A stretch of 64,000 bases of DNA from DASUCS01 sp041166745 (GCA_041166745.1 JBEEGH010000034.1:62001-126000), one strand, 5' to 3'. Shown: positions 35,844 to 44,241, counted from the first letter of the stretch. Numbers and translations are program-made. The notes: generated by a model not told the origin, from the letters alone.

Positions 35844-36965
35844 TCAGCCGCCCAGGTCGGGCACGCGCCCGCGACTGGGCGGATCGACGTACCGGCTGTT
35901 CTTGATCGGGTTGCCCGACATCTCGAGCCCGTCGAGCCGATCATCGTCGACGTGTACCACCATGTTGCGGGCGCGGACCTGAGGGTGAGCGAGCACCGCG
36001 GCAACGTCGTTGATCGGGCCGCACGGCAGGTCCGCCGCTTCGAGACGTTCGAGCCAGGTCGCGACGGTCTCGGACCGCAGCGCGTTCTCGAGCTCGATCT
36101 GCAACTCCGCGTGGTGCTCGGTGCGCAGCGCGTTGGTGGCAAAGCGCGCGTCGTCGGCGATGTCAGGGCATCCGATGACGTCGCAGAGCCGACGGAACAG
36201 CGCGTCGTTGCCGGCGGCGATCACGAAGTGCCCATCGGCGGCGGCGAACGCGGCGAATGGCGTGATCGAAGGATGACGGGCGCCGAGTGGTCCAGGTACT
36301 TCACCGGTCGCGGCATACCGGGCGATCGCGTTCTCGAGGATCGCCACCTGACAGTCGAGCATCGCCACGTCGATCTTCGTTGCCTCACCGGAGTTCGCGC
36401 GATCGAACAGCGCGCTACAGATGCCGATGGCGGTGAACAGCCCCGCCGTGACATCGCCGATCGACGTACCCACGCGCGTCGGCGGGCCTCCCGGGTGGCC
36501 CGTGATGCTCATGATGCCGCCCATCGCTTGCACCACCATGTCGTATGCGGGACGGGACGCGAGCGGGCCGGTCTGTCCGAACCCAGACACGGCGGCGTAG
36601 ATCAGCCGAGGGAACCGCGCGTGCAAGTCGTCCCAGCCATAGCCGAGCCTCTCCATCGCTCCGGGGCGGAAGTTTTCGACGAGCACGTCGGCATCGACCA
36701 GCAGAGCTTCGAACTCGTCGCGGTCAGCAGGCTGCTTGAGATCGAGTGCTCGTGACTGCTTCCCGCGGTTCAGCGAAGCAAAGTATGCGGAGATGCCGTT
36801 GATGAAGGGCCCGATGTACCGGCTGTCGTCACCTCCTCGAGGATGTTCGATCTTGATGACATCGGCGCCGAGGTCGGACAGCACCATCGTGCAATAGGGG
36901 CCGGCCAGTACGCGGGTGAGGTCCACGACCTTCACCCCGGCGAGCGGACCACTCACGTTCGTCAC
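35844..36965 (-). CDS. Family III CoA-transferase (CaiB/BaiF)
   Basis: A 373-residue CoA-transferase or racemase. It has GVKVVDLTRVLAGPYCTMVLSDLGADVIKIE at the N-terminus, FASLNRGKQS, and the region around the catalytic Asp, SRPAYDMVVQAMGGIMSITG. It moves CoA between carboxylic acids. GTG start at 36965. It stands alone, convergent with the AKR gene and divergent from the nucleotidyltransferase-like gene 25 bases away. A second member of the family lies at 47.8-48.9 kb. Confidence 0.88.
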   Translation of the reverse strand: MTNVSGPLAGVKVVDLTRVLAGPYCTMVLSDLGADVIKIEHPRGGDDSRYIGPFINGISAYFASLNRGKQSRALDLKQPADRDEFEALLVDADVLVENFRPGAMERLGYGWDDLHARFPRLIYAAVSGFGQTGPLASRPAYDMVVQAMGGIMSITGHPGGPPTRVGTSIGDVTAGLFTAIGICSALFDRANSGEATKIDVAMLDCQVAILENAIARYAATGEVPGPLGARHPSITPFAAFAAADGHFVIAAGNDALFRRLCDVIGCPDIADDARFATNALRTEHHAELQIELENALRSETVATWLERLEAADLPCGPINDVAAVLAHPQVRARNMVVHVDDDRLDGLEMSGNPIKNSRYVDPPSRGRVPDLGG

Positions 36966-36990
36966 CGCCGCAACGTACTAAGCAGGAACA

Positions 36991-37482
36991 GTGAGAGGCG
37001 CGTACCCAGGAACGTTCGATCCGCCGACGATCGCGCACCTCGCGATCGCCGAAGCTGCTCGCTCGCAATGCGAACTCTCTGGCATCGACCTCATCCTCAA
37101 TCCCAACCCGCTCGGCAAGCACGGCATGCGTTCGCTCGAGTCGCGCCTGGCGATGCTCGAGGCAGTCGCGTCGACGCGGCCGTGGCTCGCTGTCGTCGTC
37201 ACCGATCAGCTCCACCTCGCGGACATCGCCGATGGATACGACGTTCTCGTGCTTGGCGCGGACAAGTGGTCTCAGGTGTTGGATCCGGCGTTCTACGCGT
37301 CGGAAGCAGCGCGCGATTCCGCGGTGGCTCGCCTACCCCGACTGGCGGTCGCGCCGCGGCACGATTTCCCTCTGCCGCTCGACTGCGTGCTCCTGGAGGT
37401 CGACCTGTCACACGTGTCGTCCACCGCCGCCCGCGAAGGGCGCACCGATCTCATCCTTCCTGAGGCGGCCCCATTCCTCTGA
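36991..37482 (+). CDS. Nucleotidyltransferase-superfamily protein, NadD-like
   Basis: A 163-residue alpha/beta phosphodiesterase/nucleotidyltransferase-fold protein. YPGTFDPPTIAHLAIAEAA holds the (T/H)xxH nucleotide motif (TIAH), with SHVSSTAAREG near the end corresponding to the ISSTxxR signature. It is shorter than usual NadD (about 190-210 residues) and lacks the canonical HxGH, so adenylation of nicotinate mononucleotide is uncertain. GTG start at 36991. Confidence 0.7.
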   Translation: MRGAYPGTFDPPTIAHLAIAEAARSQCELSGIDLILNPNPLGKHGMRSLESRLAMLEAVASTRPWLAVVVTDQLHLADIADGYDVLVLGADKWSQVLDPAFYASEAARDSAVARLPRLAVAPRHDFPLPLDCVLLEVDLSHVSSTAAREGRTDLILPEAAPFL

Positions 37483-37513
37483 GCCCGGGCATCGCACGCT
37501 CGATGGACAGAGG

Positions 37514-37777
37514 TCAGGCGAAGACGACGGAGCCGTAGGTGCTGCACAGCCCGTAGGCGTCGATGAGTACGAAAGCGACGATGACCAGAATCGCGACCCG
37601 CCGTCGCCAGCCGCGCAGCCGGCGAGCGCCGGGCATCGGCGCCGGCATGTACCACTCGGGCAACAGACGGTCGTCGTCCTCCGACCGCAGGTAGTCACCG
37701 AGTGGGATCGCGTCGAGATCGATGGGCGCGTCCGGGTCGGCCGCCAGCGCGAGGGCCGTCAGCTCGTCGTCGGTCAT
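37514..37777 (-). CDS. Small single-pass membrane protein
   Basis: An 87-residue protein with an acidic N-terminal half (TDDELTALALAADPDAPIDLDAIP), a basic patch (RRLRGWRRR) and one C-terminal transmembrane helix (VAILVIVAFVLIDAYGLCSTY). The basic-inside rule puts the acidic part in the cytoplasm. Start ATG 37777, or GTG 37783. No family recognised. It lies between the NadD-like and DsbA-fold genes and 13 bases before the latter's stop. Confidence 0.55.
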   Translation of the reverse strand: MTDDELTALALAADPDAPIDLDAIPLGDYLRSEDDDRLLPEWYMPAPMPGARRLRGWRRRVAILVIVAFVLIDAYGLCSTYGSVVFA

Positions 37778-37790
37778 CGCCACCAGCTTG

Positions 37791-38423
37791 TCAGCTGTCG
37801 AACTGGGGACGGCCGCGGGTGGAGCGTTTGAGCTCGCTGAAATGTGGGTTCGAACCGAGCGCGATCACCGCGTCCCACAATTCGACAGCCTCAGCGCCCT
37901 TCGGCGCGAGGTTGATCACCGGACCGAAGAAGCTCGGCCCGTCGGGCGGCGAAAAGCTCAGCACCGGCGTGCCGATGTTGCCCCCGCAGCGATCGAGCGC
38001 TTCGTTCGTCTCCGACCAGATCAGATCGTCGAACTCGGTGGACGTGGCCGCGGCGGCAAGGGCCACGGGGTAACCCAACTCGGTGAGCGCGGATTCGATG
38101 CCCGCACGCTCGTCGAACACCTCGCGGTTCTGCTCGTTGTGGATCGTGCGGCCGAACACGGAGTACAGCGGGAGCACCGCGTCGTTGCCGAGGTCGGCTC
38201 GAACCGCCGCCGCGACCCGCAGGAGCTCGAGGCCGCGCATGTGGCCGCGCTCGTAGCCGGGGCGAAAGTCCTTCTCGTAGTCCCTCTCGTGGTTGACCAT
38301 GCGCAGGGAGATGAACTTCCAGTCGACCTGCATCGGCCGCTCCTCCAGCACGTTCACCACCCAGCGCGACGTGATCCACGCCCAAGGGCACACGGGATCC
38401 CAGAAGAACTCGAGGTCGGCCAT
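37791..38423 (-). CDS. DsbA-fold protein, mycothiol nitroreductase (Rv2466c)-like
   Basis: A 210-residue thioredoxin-fold protein with a helical insertion. It follows Mycobacterium tuberculosis Rv2466c along its length: FFWDPVCPWAWITSRWV at the active site, then LYSVFGRTIHNEQNRE, GTPVLSFSPPDGPSFFGPV and SNPHFSELKRSTRGRPQFD at the end. In Rv2466c the site is CPWC; here the second Cys is Ala15, leaving Cys12 alone. A single-cysteine mechanism with a low-molecular-weight thiol such as mycothiol is plausible. Confidence 0.8.
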   Translation of the reverse strand: MADLEFFWDPVCPWAWITSRWVVNVLEERPMQVDWKFISLRMVNHERDYEKDFRPGYERGHMRGLELLRVAAAVRADLGNDAVLPLYSVFGRTIHNEQNREVFDERAGIESALTELGYPVALAAAATSTEFDDLIWSETNEALDRCGGNIGTPVLSFSPPDGPSFFGPVINLAPKGAEAVELWDAVIALGSNPHFSELKRSTRGRPQFDS

Positions 38424-38459
38424 CCGAGCTTTCTATCTGGCCTGGCATCATGCGCGGCC

Positions 38460-39341
38460 ATGAAGTTCATCGCGGCCATCGCCATGACCGATCCGACGTT
38501 CATCGTGCCAATGGCTCGAGCGGCCGAAGATGCCGGCTTCGATGTGGTCGCGGTGCCCGACAGCGTCGCCTACCCGAGGGAATCCGACAGCACCTATCCG
38601 TACACGCCTGACGGCTCACGCGAGTTCCTCGAGCACAAGCCGCTCGTCGAGCCGCTCATCGCCATCGCCACGATGGCGGCCGTCACCGACCGCATTCGGT
38701 TCGTCACCAACGTGCTGAAGTTGCCGATCCGCCACCCGGTGATCTTTGCCAAGGAGGCCACCACGCTCGCGGTCCTGACGGGCGAACGGTTCGCGCTCGG
38801 CGTCGGTAGCAGCCCATGGCCCGACGACTACGAGATCGTGGAGCTGCCGTGGGCGCGTCGCGGTCGCCGCTTCGACGAGTGCATCGAGATCATCCGCGGC
38901 CTCGCGACGGGCGAGTACTTCGAGTTCGACGGCGAGCACTACCACTTCCCCGCGATCAAGCTGAACCCGACACCAGCGGCGTCGATCCCGATTCTCATCG
39001 GAGGACACGGCGACGCCAACCTCAAACGGGCCGCCCGTATCGGAGACGGGTGGATCAGCGCGGGAATGTCGGATGAGCAGCTCTCGACAACGCTCGCACG
39101 GCTGCGCGCGCTCCTGCACGAACACGGACGCGCGGACGTTCCTTTCGAGATCCACGCCACGACCATCGACTCGTTCTCGGCCGACGGGGTCAAGCGACTC
39201 GAGGACCAAGGCGTCACCCACACGATCGGCGGACTCGGCGCTGCGAATCCCTACAGCCCCGAGCCCGACACTGAGCCGCTGCAAGCCAAGATCGACGCGC
39301 TGTACCGCTACGCCGACAACGTGATCGCGAAAGTGGCCTAG
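38460..39341 (+). CDS. LLM-class F420-dependent oxidoreductase
   Basis: A 293-residue luciferase-like barrel of the TIGR03619/Rv-type F420 family. It begins MKFIAAIAMTDPTFIVPMARAAEDAGFDVVAVPDS, has the cofactor region TNVLKLPIRHPVIFAKEATTLAVLTGERFALGVG and ILIGGHGDANLKRAARIGDGW. It transfers hydride between F420 and an unknown substrate. Start ATG 38460, 36 bases from the divergent DsbA-fold gene. Its stop overlaps the NTF2-like gene by four bases, tail to tail. Confidence 0.88.
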   Translation: MKFIAAIAMTDPTFIVPMARAAEDAGFDVVAVPDSVAYPRESDSTYPYTPDGSREFLEHKPLVEPLIAIATMAAVTDRIRFVTNVLKLPIRHPVIFAKEATTLAVLTGERFALGVGSSPWPDDYEIVELPWARRGRRFDECIEIIRGLATGEYFEFDGEHYHFPAIKLNPTPAASIPILIGGHGDANLKRAARIGDGWISAGMSDEQLSTTLARLRALLHEHGRADVPFEIHATTIDSFSADGVKRLEDQGVTHTIGGLGAANPYSPEPDTEPLQAKIDALYRYADNVIAKVA

Positions 39342-39829
39342 CCCGCGGGCAGTGTGCTGCGTCCGTCGGTTTCCCACCAGCTCGCGGTGAGCGTGATGTC
39401 CGCTGGCCGCGGGGCCAGCTCCTCGTACACCCGCCTGTAGCCGGTGTGTTTGATGCGCCACTCACCGTCGATCTTCACGTACTCGTCGGTGTAGTACGCC
39501 GCGCCCCGAACGGTGAGACCCATGTCGGTGAGCAACACCACGTCGTCGAGGGCCCATACACCCGTTGCGGTATCGGGACCGGTCAGGTCGACCTCAGGGT
39601 GATGCACCTTGTGACTCGTGAGCATCTTCGTGGAGCCCATCGAGTTGCGCAGGAACTCCAGGATCGCCTCCCGCCCGTCGTACGTGTAGGCACCGCCGCC
39701 ATAGCTGGCGGTGGCCTCCGCGACGAAGCACTCGCCGATCTCGTCGAACAGCTTGAGATCGAGGCACCGGATGTAGCGGTACTTGAGGCGCTTGATGAGC
39801 TCGATCTCGACGAGCTGTTCTGGTCTCAT
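39338..39829 (-). CDS. NTF2-like (SnoaL_4) domain protein
   Basis: A 163-residue cone-shaped alpha+beta barrel protein: EIELIKRLKYRYIRCLDLKLFDEIGECF at the N-terminus, SHKVHHPEVDL in the middle and DGEWRIKHTGYRRVYEE in the last strands. This family includes ring hydroxylating dioxygenase small-subunit-like and polyketide cyclase-like proteins. The specific reaction is unknown. Start ATG 39829, 30 bases from the divergent EthD-type gene. Confidence 0.78.
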   Translation of the reverse strand: MRPEQLVEIELIKRLKYRYIRCLDLKLFDEIGECFVAEATASYGGGAYTYDGREAILEFLRNSMGSTKMLTSHKVHHPEVDLTGPDTATGVWALDDVVLLTDMGLTVRGAAYYTDEYVKIDGEWRIKHTGYRRVYEELAPRPADITLTASWWETDGRSTLPAG

Positions 39830-39859
39830 GTCGCGCAGCGTACGCGTACTGTCCTCAGC

Positions 39860-40573
39860 ATGGAGAAGGTGATGTACGTGTTGTGGCGACCGGACGGAGA
39901 TTCGGTTGCCGCGTTCGCCGATCGCATCCGAGGCGAGGCAGCCGGCTCGCTCCTCGATCTCGAGGTGCGCGGCCTGCAAGTGAACGTCGCCGACGATGCC
40001 GTCGCGGCCGCGATGGTCCGCCTTGTCGAGATCGATCCGCAGATGGAAGCCGTGGTGAGCGTCTGGGTCGACACCGCGATGGACAGCGTGCGTCAGCCGA
40101 TCGAAGCCATCCTCGGGCGGGCGGCATCCCGAGTCGCGGGCTACCTGGTCACGGAATCGACGCCGCTGCGCAACACCACACGCCTGGCCGTGTCCGGTGA
40201 GCGCACCGATGGGTTCTCGAACTTGGCCTTCCTACGCCGGCCGGCTCGCTTGACGCAGGAGGCGTGGCTCGACGCGTGGCAGAACGGCCACTCACAGCTC
40301 GCCATCGACACGCAGAGCACCTTCGGCTACACGCAGAATGTCGTCGTCCGAGCGTTGACGGAGGACGCGCCAGCATTCGACGGCATCGTCGAGGAGCTGT
40401 TCCCGCTCGAGGCCCTGACCGATCTCCACGCGTTCTTCGACGCCGTCGGCGACGACGCGAAGCTCGACAAGAACATGACGCTCATGGGCGAGAGCACGGG
40501 ACGGTTCGGCGCCGGCGAATCGATCGACGTGGTACCGACGAGCCAGTACGTGTTCGCGTCGCCGTTCAGGTGA
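39860..40573 (+). CDS. EthD-domain-like protein
   Basis: A 237-residue protein that looks like two ferredoxin-like halves. The C-terminal half has the EthD-type pattern (LAFLRRPARLTQEAWLDAWQNGHSQLAI, FGYTQNVVVRAL, DGIVEELFPLEALTDLHAFFDAV). Such dimeric alpha-beta barrel proteins occur in degradation clusters, often without known activity. Start ATG 39860. It converges on the alpha/beta hydrolase with an 8-base overlap. Confidence 0.68.
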   Translation: MEKVMYVLWRPDGDSVAAFADRIRGEAAGSLLDLEVRGLQVNVADDAVAAAMVRLVEIDPQMEAVVSVWVDTAMDSVRQPIEAILGRAASRVAGYLVTESTPLRNTTRLAVSGERTDGFSNLAFLRRPARLTQEAWLDAWQNGHSQLAIDTQSTFGYTQNVVVRALTEDAPAFDGIVEELFPLEALTDLHAFFDAVGDDAKLDKNMTLMGESTGRFGAGESIDVVPTSQYVFASPFR

Positions 40574-41408
40574 CGATGAACTCGCGCACGAGACCGAAGA
40601 AGCGCTCGGGGTCGTCGTTGTTGGCAAAGTGACCCGCCTTCGGTATCCGCTCGAATCGAACGTGCTCCGCGGGAAGCGCGTCGACGATGTCCTGCATCGA
40701 TTCGATCGGGCAGATCGGATCGTCCTCGCCGGCGATGACCAACGTCGGGCAGCGGACCTCGGCGAGGCCGGGAAGCAGGTTCATGTCGCGCATGACTCGT
40801 CCAGGATCCATCAGTAGCTCGACGTTCATCTGGACGCGGGTTTGTGTTGCTGGATCCGCCGGCGTCGGGCTGTACAAAGGAAGACACGTCGCGGCGTAGG
40901 CCAGCATCGCCTCCGGTCCCCCGTCGCCCGTCCAGAACACCCGGGCCACCTCGGCGGCCTCATCACCCCCGACGCGTCGGAAACCCTCGGTGATGCGGTC
41001 GACGGTCATCTGTGCGGCCGTCGACTGCAGGATCAGCTTCGCCGGGTGCTCGGGATGGCGGGCCGCGTAAGCCATGGCGACCATGCCCCCGAACGACCAG
41101 CCGAGAACGATCGGGTGCTCGATGCCGAGCGCGTCGCAGAAGCCGCGCACGTCGTCGGCCCAGACATCCAACCGCCAGTCGTCTTGGTCACCCCACTCAC
41201 TTCGCCCGTTGCCGCGATGGTCGAGGTAGATGACCTGGGCGACATCGGCCAGCTGGCCATACGCCGGCTTGAAGAGGCTGTGGTCGAAGCCCGGCCCGCC
41301 ATGCAACAGCAACACGGTGGGCCGCTCCCGCATCGTCGGGCCGTCTGCGACGAGCCCGGATCCCTCGACGTCGAACCACAGGTTGATGTCGCCCACCCGT
41401 ACGCGCAT
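40566..41408 (-). CDS. Alpha/beta hydrolase (proline iminopeptidase-like)
   Basis: A 280-residue hydrolase with an oxyanion HGGPGFDHS motif near residue 36, DHRGNGRSEWG, nucleophile Ser105 in GWSFGGM, Asp in VIAGEDDPICP and the final His in PKAGHFANNDDPERFF. The HGGPG motif is typical of proline iminopeptidases and related amidases or esterases. Start ATG 41408. The MarR gene ends 27 bases upstream on the same strand. Confidence 0.87.
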   Translation of the reverse strand: MRVRVGDINLWFDVEGSGLVADGPTMRERPTVLLLHGGPGFDHSLFKPAYGQLADVAQVIYLDHRGNGRSEWGDQDDWRLDVWADDVRGFCDALGIEHPIVLGWSFGGMVAMAYAARHPEHPAKLILQSTAAQMTVDRITEGFRRVGGDEAAEVARVFWTGDGGPEAMLAYAATCLPLYSPTPADPATQTRVQMNVELLMDPGRVMRDMNLLPGLAEVRCPTLVIAGEDDPICPIESMQDIVDALPAEHVRFERIPKAGHFANNDDPERFFGLVREFIVT

Positions 41409-41435
41409 GCAGCCGATCGTACGCAGGTCCGCAGG

Positions 41436-41921
41436 TCACTCGCAGGGCGGCGGACACGACTCCGGATCGTCGTCGAGCTTGGCCATCACGGCCTCGGCCA
41501 TGTCGGCGAGGGCATCGAGTTGCTCCGACGTGAGCGAGTCGATGAACCATCGGCGGACGTGCTCCACATGCAGGGGTGCGGCCGCCTCGATCGCCTTGCG
41601 CCCCGCGGCGCTCATCACCACGAAAGCGCCCCGACTGTCGGTCGGGCACGACTCGCGTTTCACCAAGCCGCGATCCTCCATGCGGCTGATGTGATGCGAG
41701 AGACGGCTCTTCTCCCACCCCGTCGCCGCGCCGAGTTGAAAGGCTCGCAGCCGGCCGGCGGGAGCTTCCGACAGGTTCACCAGCACCTCGTAGTCCGCCC
41801 CTGACAGCCCGGTCGCCTGCTGCAGGTCGCGGGCGACTCGGCCAACCAGCCGGTGTTGCATCGAGACGAACGCTCGCCACGCGCGCTGTTCCCGGCGAGT
41901 GAGCCAGCGGGGACGAGACAT
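41436..41921 (-). CDS. MarR-family transcriptional regulator
   Basis: A 161-residue winged-helix regulator. The recognition helix region is RLRAFQLGAATGWEKSRLSHHISRMEDRGLVKRE, followed by the wing (CPTDSRGAFVVMSAAGRKAIEAA) and a C-terminal dimer helix. It ends CPPPCE, with Cys residues that might respond to oxidation. It is divergent from the YceI gene across 112 bases with three copies of a GTTGATGTATCAAC-like half-palindromic element, so it most likely represses itself and YceI. Confidence 0.9.
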   Translation of the reverse strand: MSRPRWLTRREQRAWRAFVSMQHRLVGRVARDLQQATGLSGADYEVLVNLSEAPAGRLRAFQLGAATGWEKSRLSHHISRMEDRGLVKRESCPTDSRGAFVVMSAAGRKAIEAAAPLHVEHVRRWFIDSLTSEQLDALADMAEAVMAKLDDDPESCPPPCE

Positions 41922-41943
41922 GTCCCGAATCTTACGGGCAATG

Positions 41944-42017
41944 GTTGATGTATCACCGTATGGGGAATAGTTGACGTGTCATCCCGGTTCCAACTCGTGA
42001 TCAGTTGATGTATCAAC
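41944..42017. promoter_or_regulatory. Three MarR-type operator copies
   Basis: GTTGATGTATCAC (41944-41956), GTTGACGTGTCATC (41970-41983) and GTTGATGTATCAAC (42004-42017) lie in the MarR/YceI divergent gap. The third is an almost complete palindrome (GTTGAT, two bases, ATCAAC), and the others are degenerate copies. It ends 16 bases before the YceI ATG, ahead of its GGAGG. Spacing and symmetry fit MarR dimer sites. Confidence 0.65.
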
Positions 42018-42033
42018 CACTTTGGAGGACAAA

Positions 42034-42597
42034 ATGACCGTCACGACCAGCCCAGACACCATCCCGGGCTACACCGCCGGCACGTGGACCATCGACCCGG
42101 TGCACTCCGAGGTCGGCTTCACGGTGAGGCACATGATGGTGAGCAAGGTGCGCGGCAAGTTCGCCACCTTCGGCGGCGACATCGTCACCGGCGCCAACCC
42201 GCTCGAGTCGAGCGTGACCGCCGAGATCGACCTCAGCTCCATCGACACCGGTAATCCGGATCGCGACACGCACATCAAGTCGGCCGACTTCTTCAACGTC
42301 GACGCCCACAAGGTCATGACCTACCGGTCCACCGGCGTTCGGGCCGACGGCGAGGACTTCATTCTCGACGGGGAGCTCTCGCTCAAGGGCGTGACCAAGC
42401 CGGTGTCCTTGCGTCTCGAGCTGGGCGGCTTCGGCCCGGATCCCTACGGCGGGACCCGTACCGGCTTCACCGCCACCGGTGAGATCAAGCGCAGCGACTT
42501 CGGCGTCGACTTCAATGCGGTCCTCGAGACCGGAGGCGTCGTCGTGAGCGACAAGGTCAACCTGTACCTCGAGATCGAGGCCGTCCTCAACGCCTAG
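42034..42597 (+). CDS. Soluble YceI-family protein
   Basis: A 187-residue lipocalin-like YceI: GTWTIDPVHSEVGFTVRHMMVSKVRGKF, then SSVTAEIDLSSIDTGNPDRDTHIKSADFFNVD, GELSLKGVTKPVSL, and SDFGVDFNAVLETGGVVVSDKVNLYLEIE. It has no signal peptide, so it should be cytoplasmic, and it probably binds an isoprenoid or quinone. Start ATG 42034, 7 bases after GGAGG at 42024-42028. Divergent from a MarR gene with operator repeats; MarR-YceI pairs are common in quinone or oxidant responses. A strong hairpin follows. Confidence 0.92.
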   Translation: MTVTTSPDTIPGYTAGTWTIDPVHSEVGFTVRHMMVSKVRGKFATFGGDIVTGANPLESSVTAEIDLSSIDTGNPDRDTHIKSADFFNVDAHKVMTYRSTGVRADGEDFILDGELSLKGVTKPVSLRLELGGFGPDPYGGTRTGFTATGEIKRSDFGVDFNAVLETGGVVVSDKVNLYLEIEAVLNA

Positions 42598-42616
42598 ACC
42601 TCAGCCCTCCAGCGAT

Positions 42617-42658
42617 TCCAGTGCATACGGACACAGAAGTGTGTCGGTATGCACTGGA
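42617..42658 (+). terminator. Strong hairpin downstream of YceI (copy 2 of a repeated element)
   Basis: A 19-bp inverted repeat (arms 42617-42635 and 42640-42658) with one G-G mismatch, loop GAAG, followed by ATTTCGTTTT on the plus strand, as expected for an intrinsic terminator of YceI. The ferredoxin gene converges from the other side. The stem sequence is nearly the same as at 21665-21706, with several base pairs exchanged as pairs. Confidence 0.75.
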
Positions 42659-42672
42659 TTTCGTTTTGGCGG

Positions 42673-43071
42673 TCAGTCGGCGAAGACGTCGCGGCTGTGT
42701 TGGATGAAGAACGTGTGGTCGTTGCCCTTGTTCGGATCCTCGGAGTTGTATTTCGCCGTGGTTGCGGAACCGTCGGGGAGATGTTCCTCGGAGTAGATCG
42801 CCCCGACCGGACACACGTCGGGCTGATAGCACGCGGTACACGAGGTGCACTCGTCGAGGTTCACGTACAGGATGCTGTCGCCGAAGATGCCAATCGCGTC
42901 CGGGTTTGGCGCGTGCGTGGTTTCGATCACTCCGCTGCCCGCGACCTCCTCCGAGAAGAGCACGTTCTTCTGCGGGTCGAACTCATAGATGCACTGCACC
43001 GGGCAGACATCGACGCAAGCACGATCCTTCACGTCGATGCATGCCTCAGTGATGATTGCGAGACCGGCCAC
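42673..43071 (-). CDS. 7Fe/8Fe ferredoxin with C-terminal extension
   Basis: A 132-residue dicluster ferredoxin. The first Cys group is CIDVKDRACVDVCPVQCIYEFD (Cys11, 19, 23, 27) and the second CTSCTACYQPDVCP (Cys75, 78, 81, 87). The order matches FdxA-type proteins with a 3Fe-4S and a 4Fe-4S cluster. The loop between them is about 20-30 residues longer than usual, and an extension of ~40 residues follows. Start GTG 43071, because GAGGAG lies 7 bases before it; the upstream GTG at 43086 would overlap that site. Confidence 0.85.
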   Translation of the reverse strand: MAGLAIITEACIDVKDRACVDVCPVQCIYEFDPQKNVLFSEEVAGSGVIETTHAPNPDAIGIFGDSILYVNLDECTSCTACYQPDVCPVGAIYSEEHLPDGSATTAKYNSEDPNKGNDHTFFIQHSRDVFAD

Positions 43072-43131
43072 CGGGCAACTCCTCACACCTGGGGATGAAT
43101 GCCGCCAGGGGTCCGGGGCAGCAACACGACG

Positions 43132-43638
43132 CTATCGCCCGGTTTGACCGTCGATCAGTTCGCGTGTGATGTCCATGTGGCCGGCATGACGGGCGATCTC
43201 GTCGATCAGATGGACGACGATCCAACGAAGTGTGGTCGGCCGAATCGTTGCCGCGGAGGCTTGATCGAGCGACTCCGCGGCGTCGAGCACTGCGTCCGCG
43301 GCGGCGATCTCTTCTCGATAGAACGACACCACGTCGATCACCGTCCAGCCGTCGGGGACGGCGAACGTGTCGGGCGGACGCACCGGCGTCTGTGCCGCGA
43401 AGACGATGCGCACCCACAGCTGTTCGCAGTACCCCAGGTGCATCACGATGCCGCCGAGTGAGTTCGCTGTGGGAGTCGGCTTCCACCGGAGTTGATCGCC
43501 GTCGAGACCCTCCACCTTGTAGAGGGCGCTCCCGCGCAGATGCGTGAGCCAGCCGCGCAGCATCGTCATCTCATCGGCGGGCGTCGCCTCATCTGGCCTC
43601 GGCACACTCAGCTGTGGCGGGGTGTTGGATGCCGTCAT
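43132..43638 (-). CDS. DinB-family (DUF664) protein
   Basis: A 168-residue four-helix bundle: EMTMLRGWLTHLRGSALYKVEGLDGDQL, SLGGIVMHLGYCEQLWV with first His, and WIVVHLIDEIARHAGHMDITREL with the paired His ligands. It belongs to the DUF664/DinB group of putative metal- and thiol-dependent enzymes. Start ATG 43638. Function unknown beyond the family. Confidence 0.82.
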   Translation of the reverse strand: MTASNTPPQLSVPRPDEATPADEMTMLRGWLTHLRGSALYKVEGLDGDQLRWKPTPTANSLGGIVMHLGYCEQLWVRIVFAAQTPVRPPDTFAVPDGWTVIDVVSFYREEIAAADAVLDAAESLDQASAATIRPTTLRWIVVHLIDEIARHAGHMDITRELIDGQTGR

Positions 43639-43678
43639 CGGGGCCGAGCCTACGGTCGCGGCCTGACGATGTAGCTCG

Positions 43679-44134
43679 TCAGTCGAGCTCGGCGAGTACC
43701 TCTCCGATGATCTTCGTCGCCTCGTGCGCCGGAAGCGGGTCGCCACCTTCGGCCTCGGCGACCTCGGCGGCAAAGTCTTCGACCGAGTGAACGCCGCCGA
43801 CGAGAACGTGACGCAACGCTTCGCCGCTGGCTTCGGGATCGTCGAGCGCGGCCACCGCCGGCGCGACGGCGTGATCGGGGGAGCTCGCCACGGCGTGCAC
43901 GAGGGTCATGGCTTCCTGCCGGCCGGAGGCGGTGGAGACCGCAGGTTCGCGATCGGGGTTCTGCTGGAGGTCCCACTCGGTGAGCGCCTCGTCGTACCCA
44001 CCTTCACCCGGATGGAGCACTCTGGTCGTGGGCTCGGCCTCTCCTTCTGTCACCTCGCCGTCTTCGGTCTCGTGCTGGCGCTCCGGCTGTACCGGCACAA
44101 CGAGGGTTCCATCGGCATTGCGGACGATGTCCAC
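43679..44134 (-). CDS. Acidic hypothetical protein
   Basis: A 151-residue, strongly acidic protein without membrane segments. The N-terminal ~60 residues are charged and probably disordered (QHETEDGEVTEGEAEPTT), and the rest is predicted helical (EDFAAEVAEAEGG, HEATKIIGEVLAELD). No family recognised. Its start ATG 44134 is followed by MDIVRNADGTLVVPV. A purine-rich AAGGAGA stands upstream at about the right distance, supporting translation. Confidence 0.6.
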   Translation of the reverse strand: MDIVRNADGTLVVPVQPERQHETEDGEVTEGEAEPTTRVLHPGEGGYDEALTEWDLQQNPDREPAVSTASGRQEAMTLVHAVASSPDHAVAPAVAALDDPEASGEALRHVLVGGVHSVEDFAAEVAEAEGGDPLPAHEATKIIGEVLAELD

Positions 44135-44241
44135 GGGCGTTCTCCTTGAATTCGGGACGCCTCGACGAGGGCGACCTTTGCTTCCTACCCAGGGTGGCCG
44201 CTGGCCATGAATCGAAGCCGAGGCTCACGCGGGCCGCGGCG

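Noticed and set aside
37843..37856. GGGTTCGAACCG, resembling a tRNA T-loop or attachment site
   Set aside because: Lies inside the Rv2466c-like coding region with no tRNA fold around it.
42022..42597. YceI start at TTG 42022
   Set aside because: The codon overlaps the GGAGG that serves ATG 42034.
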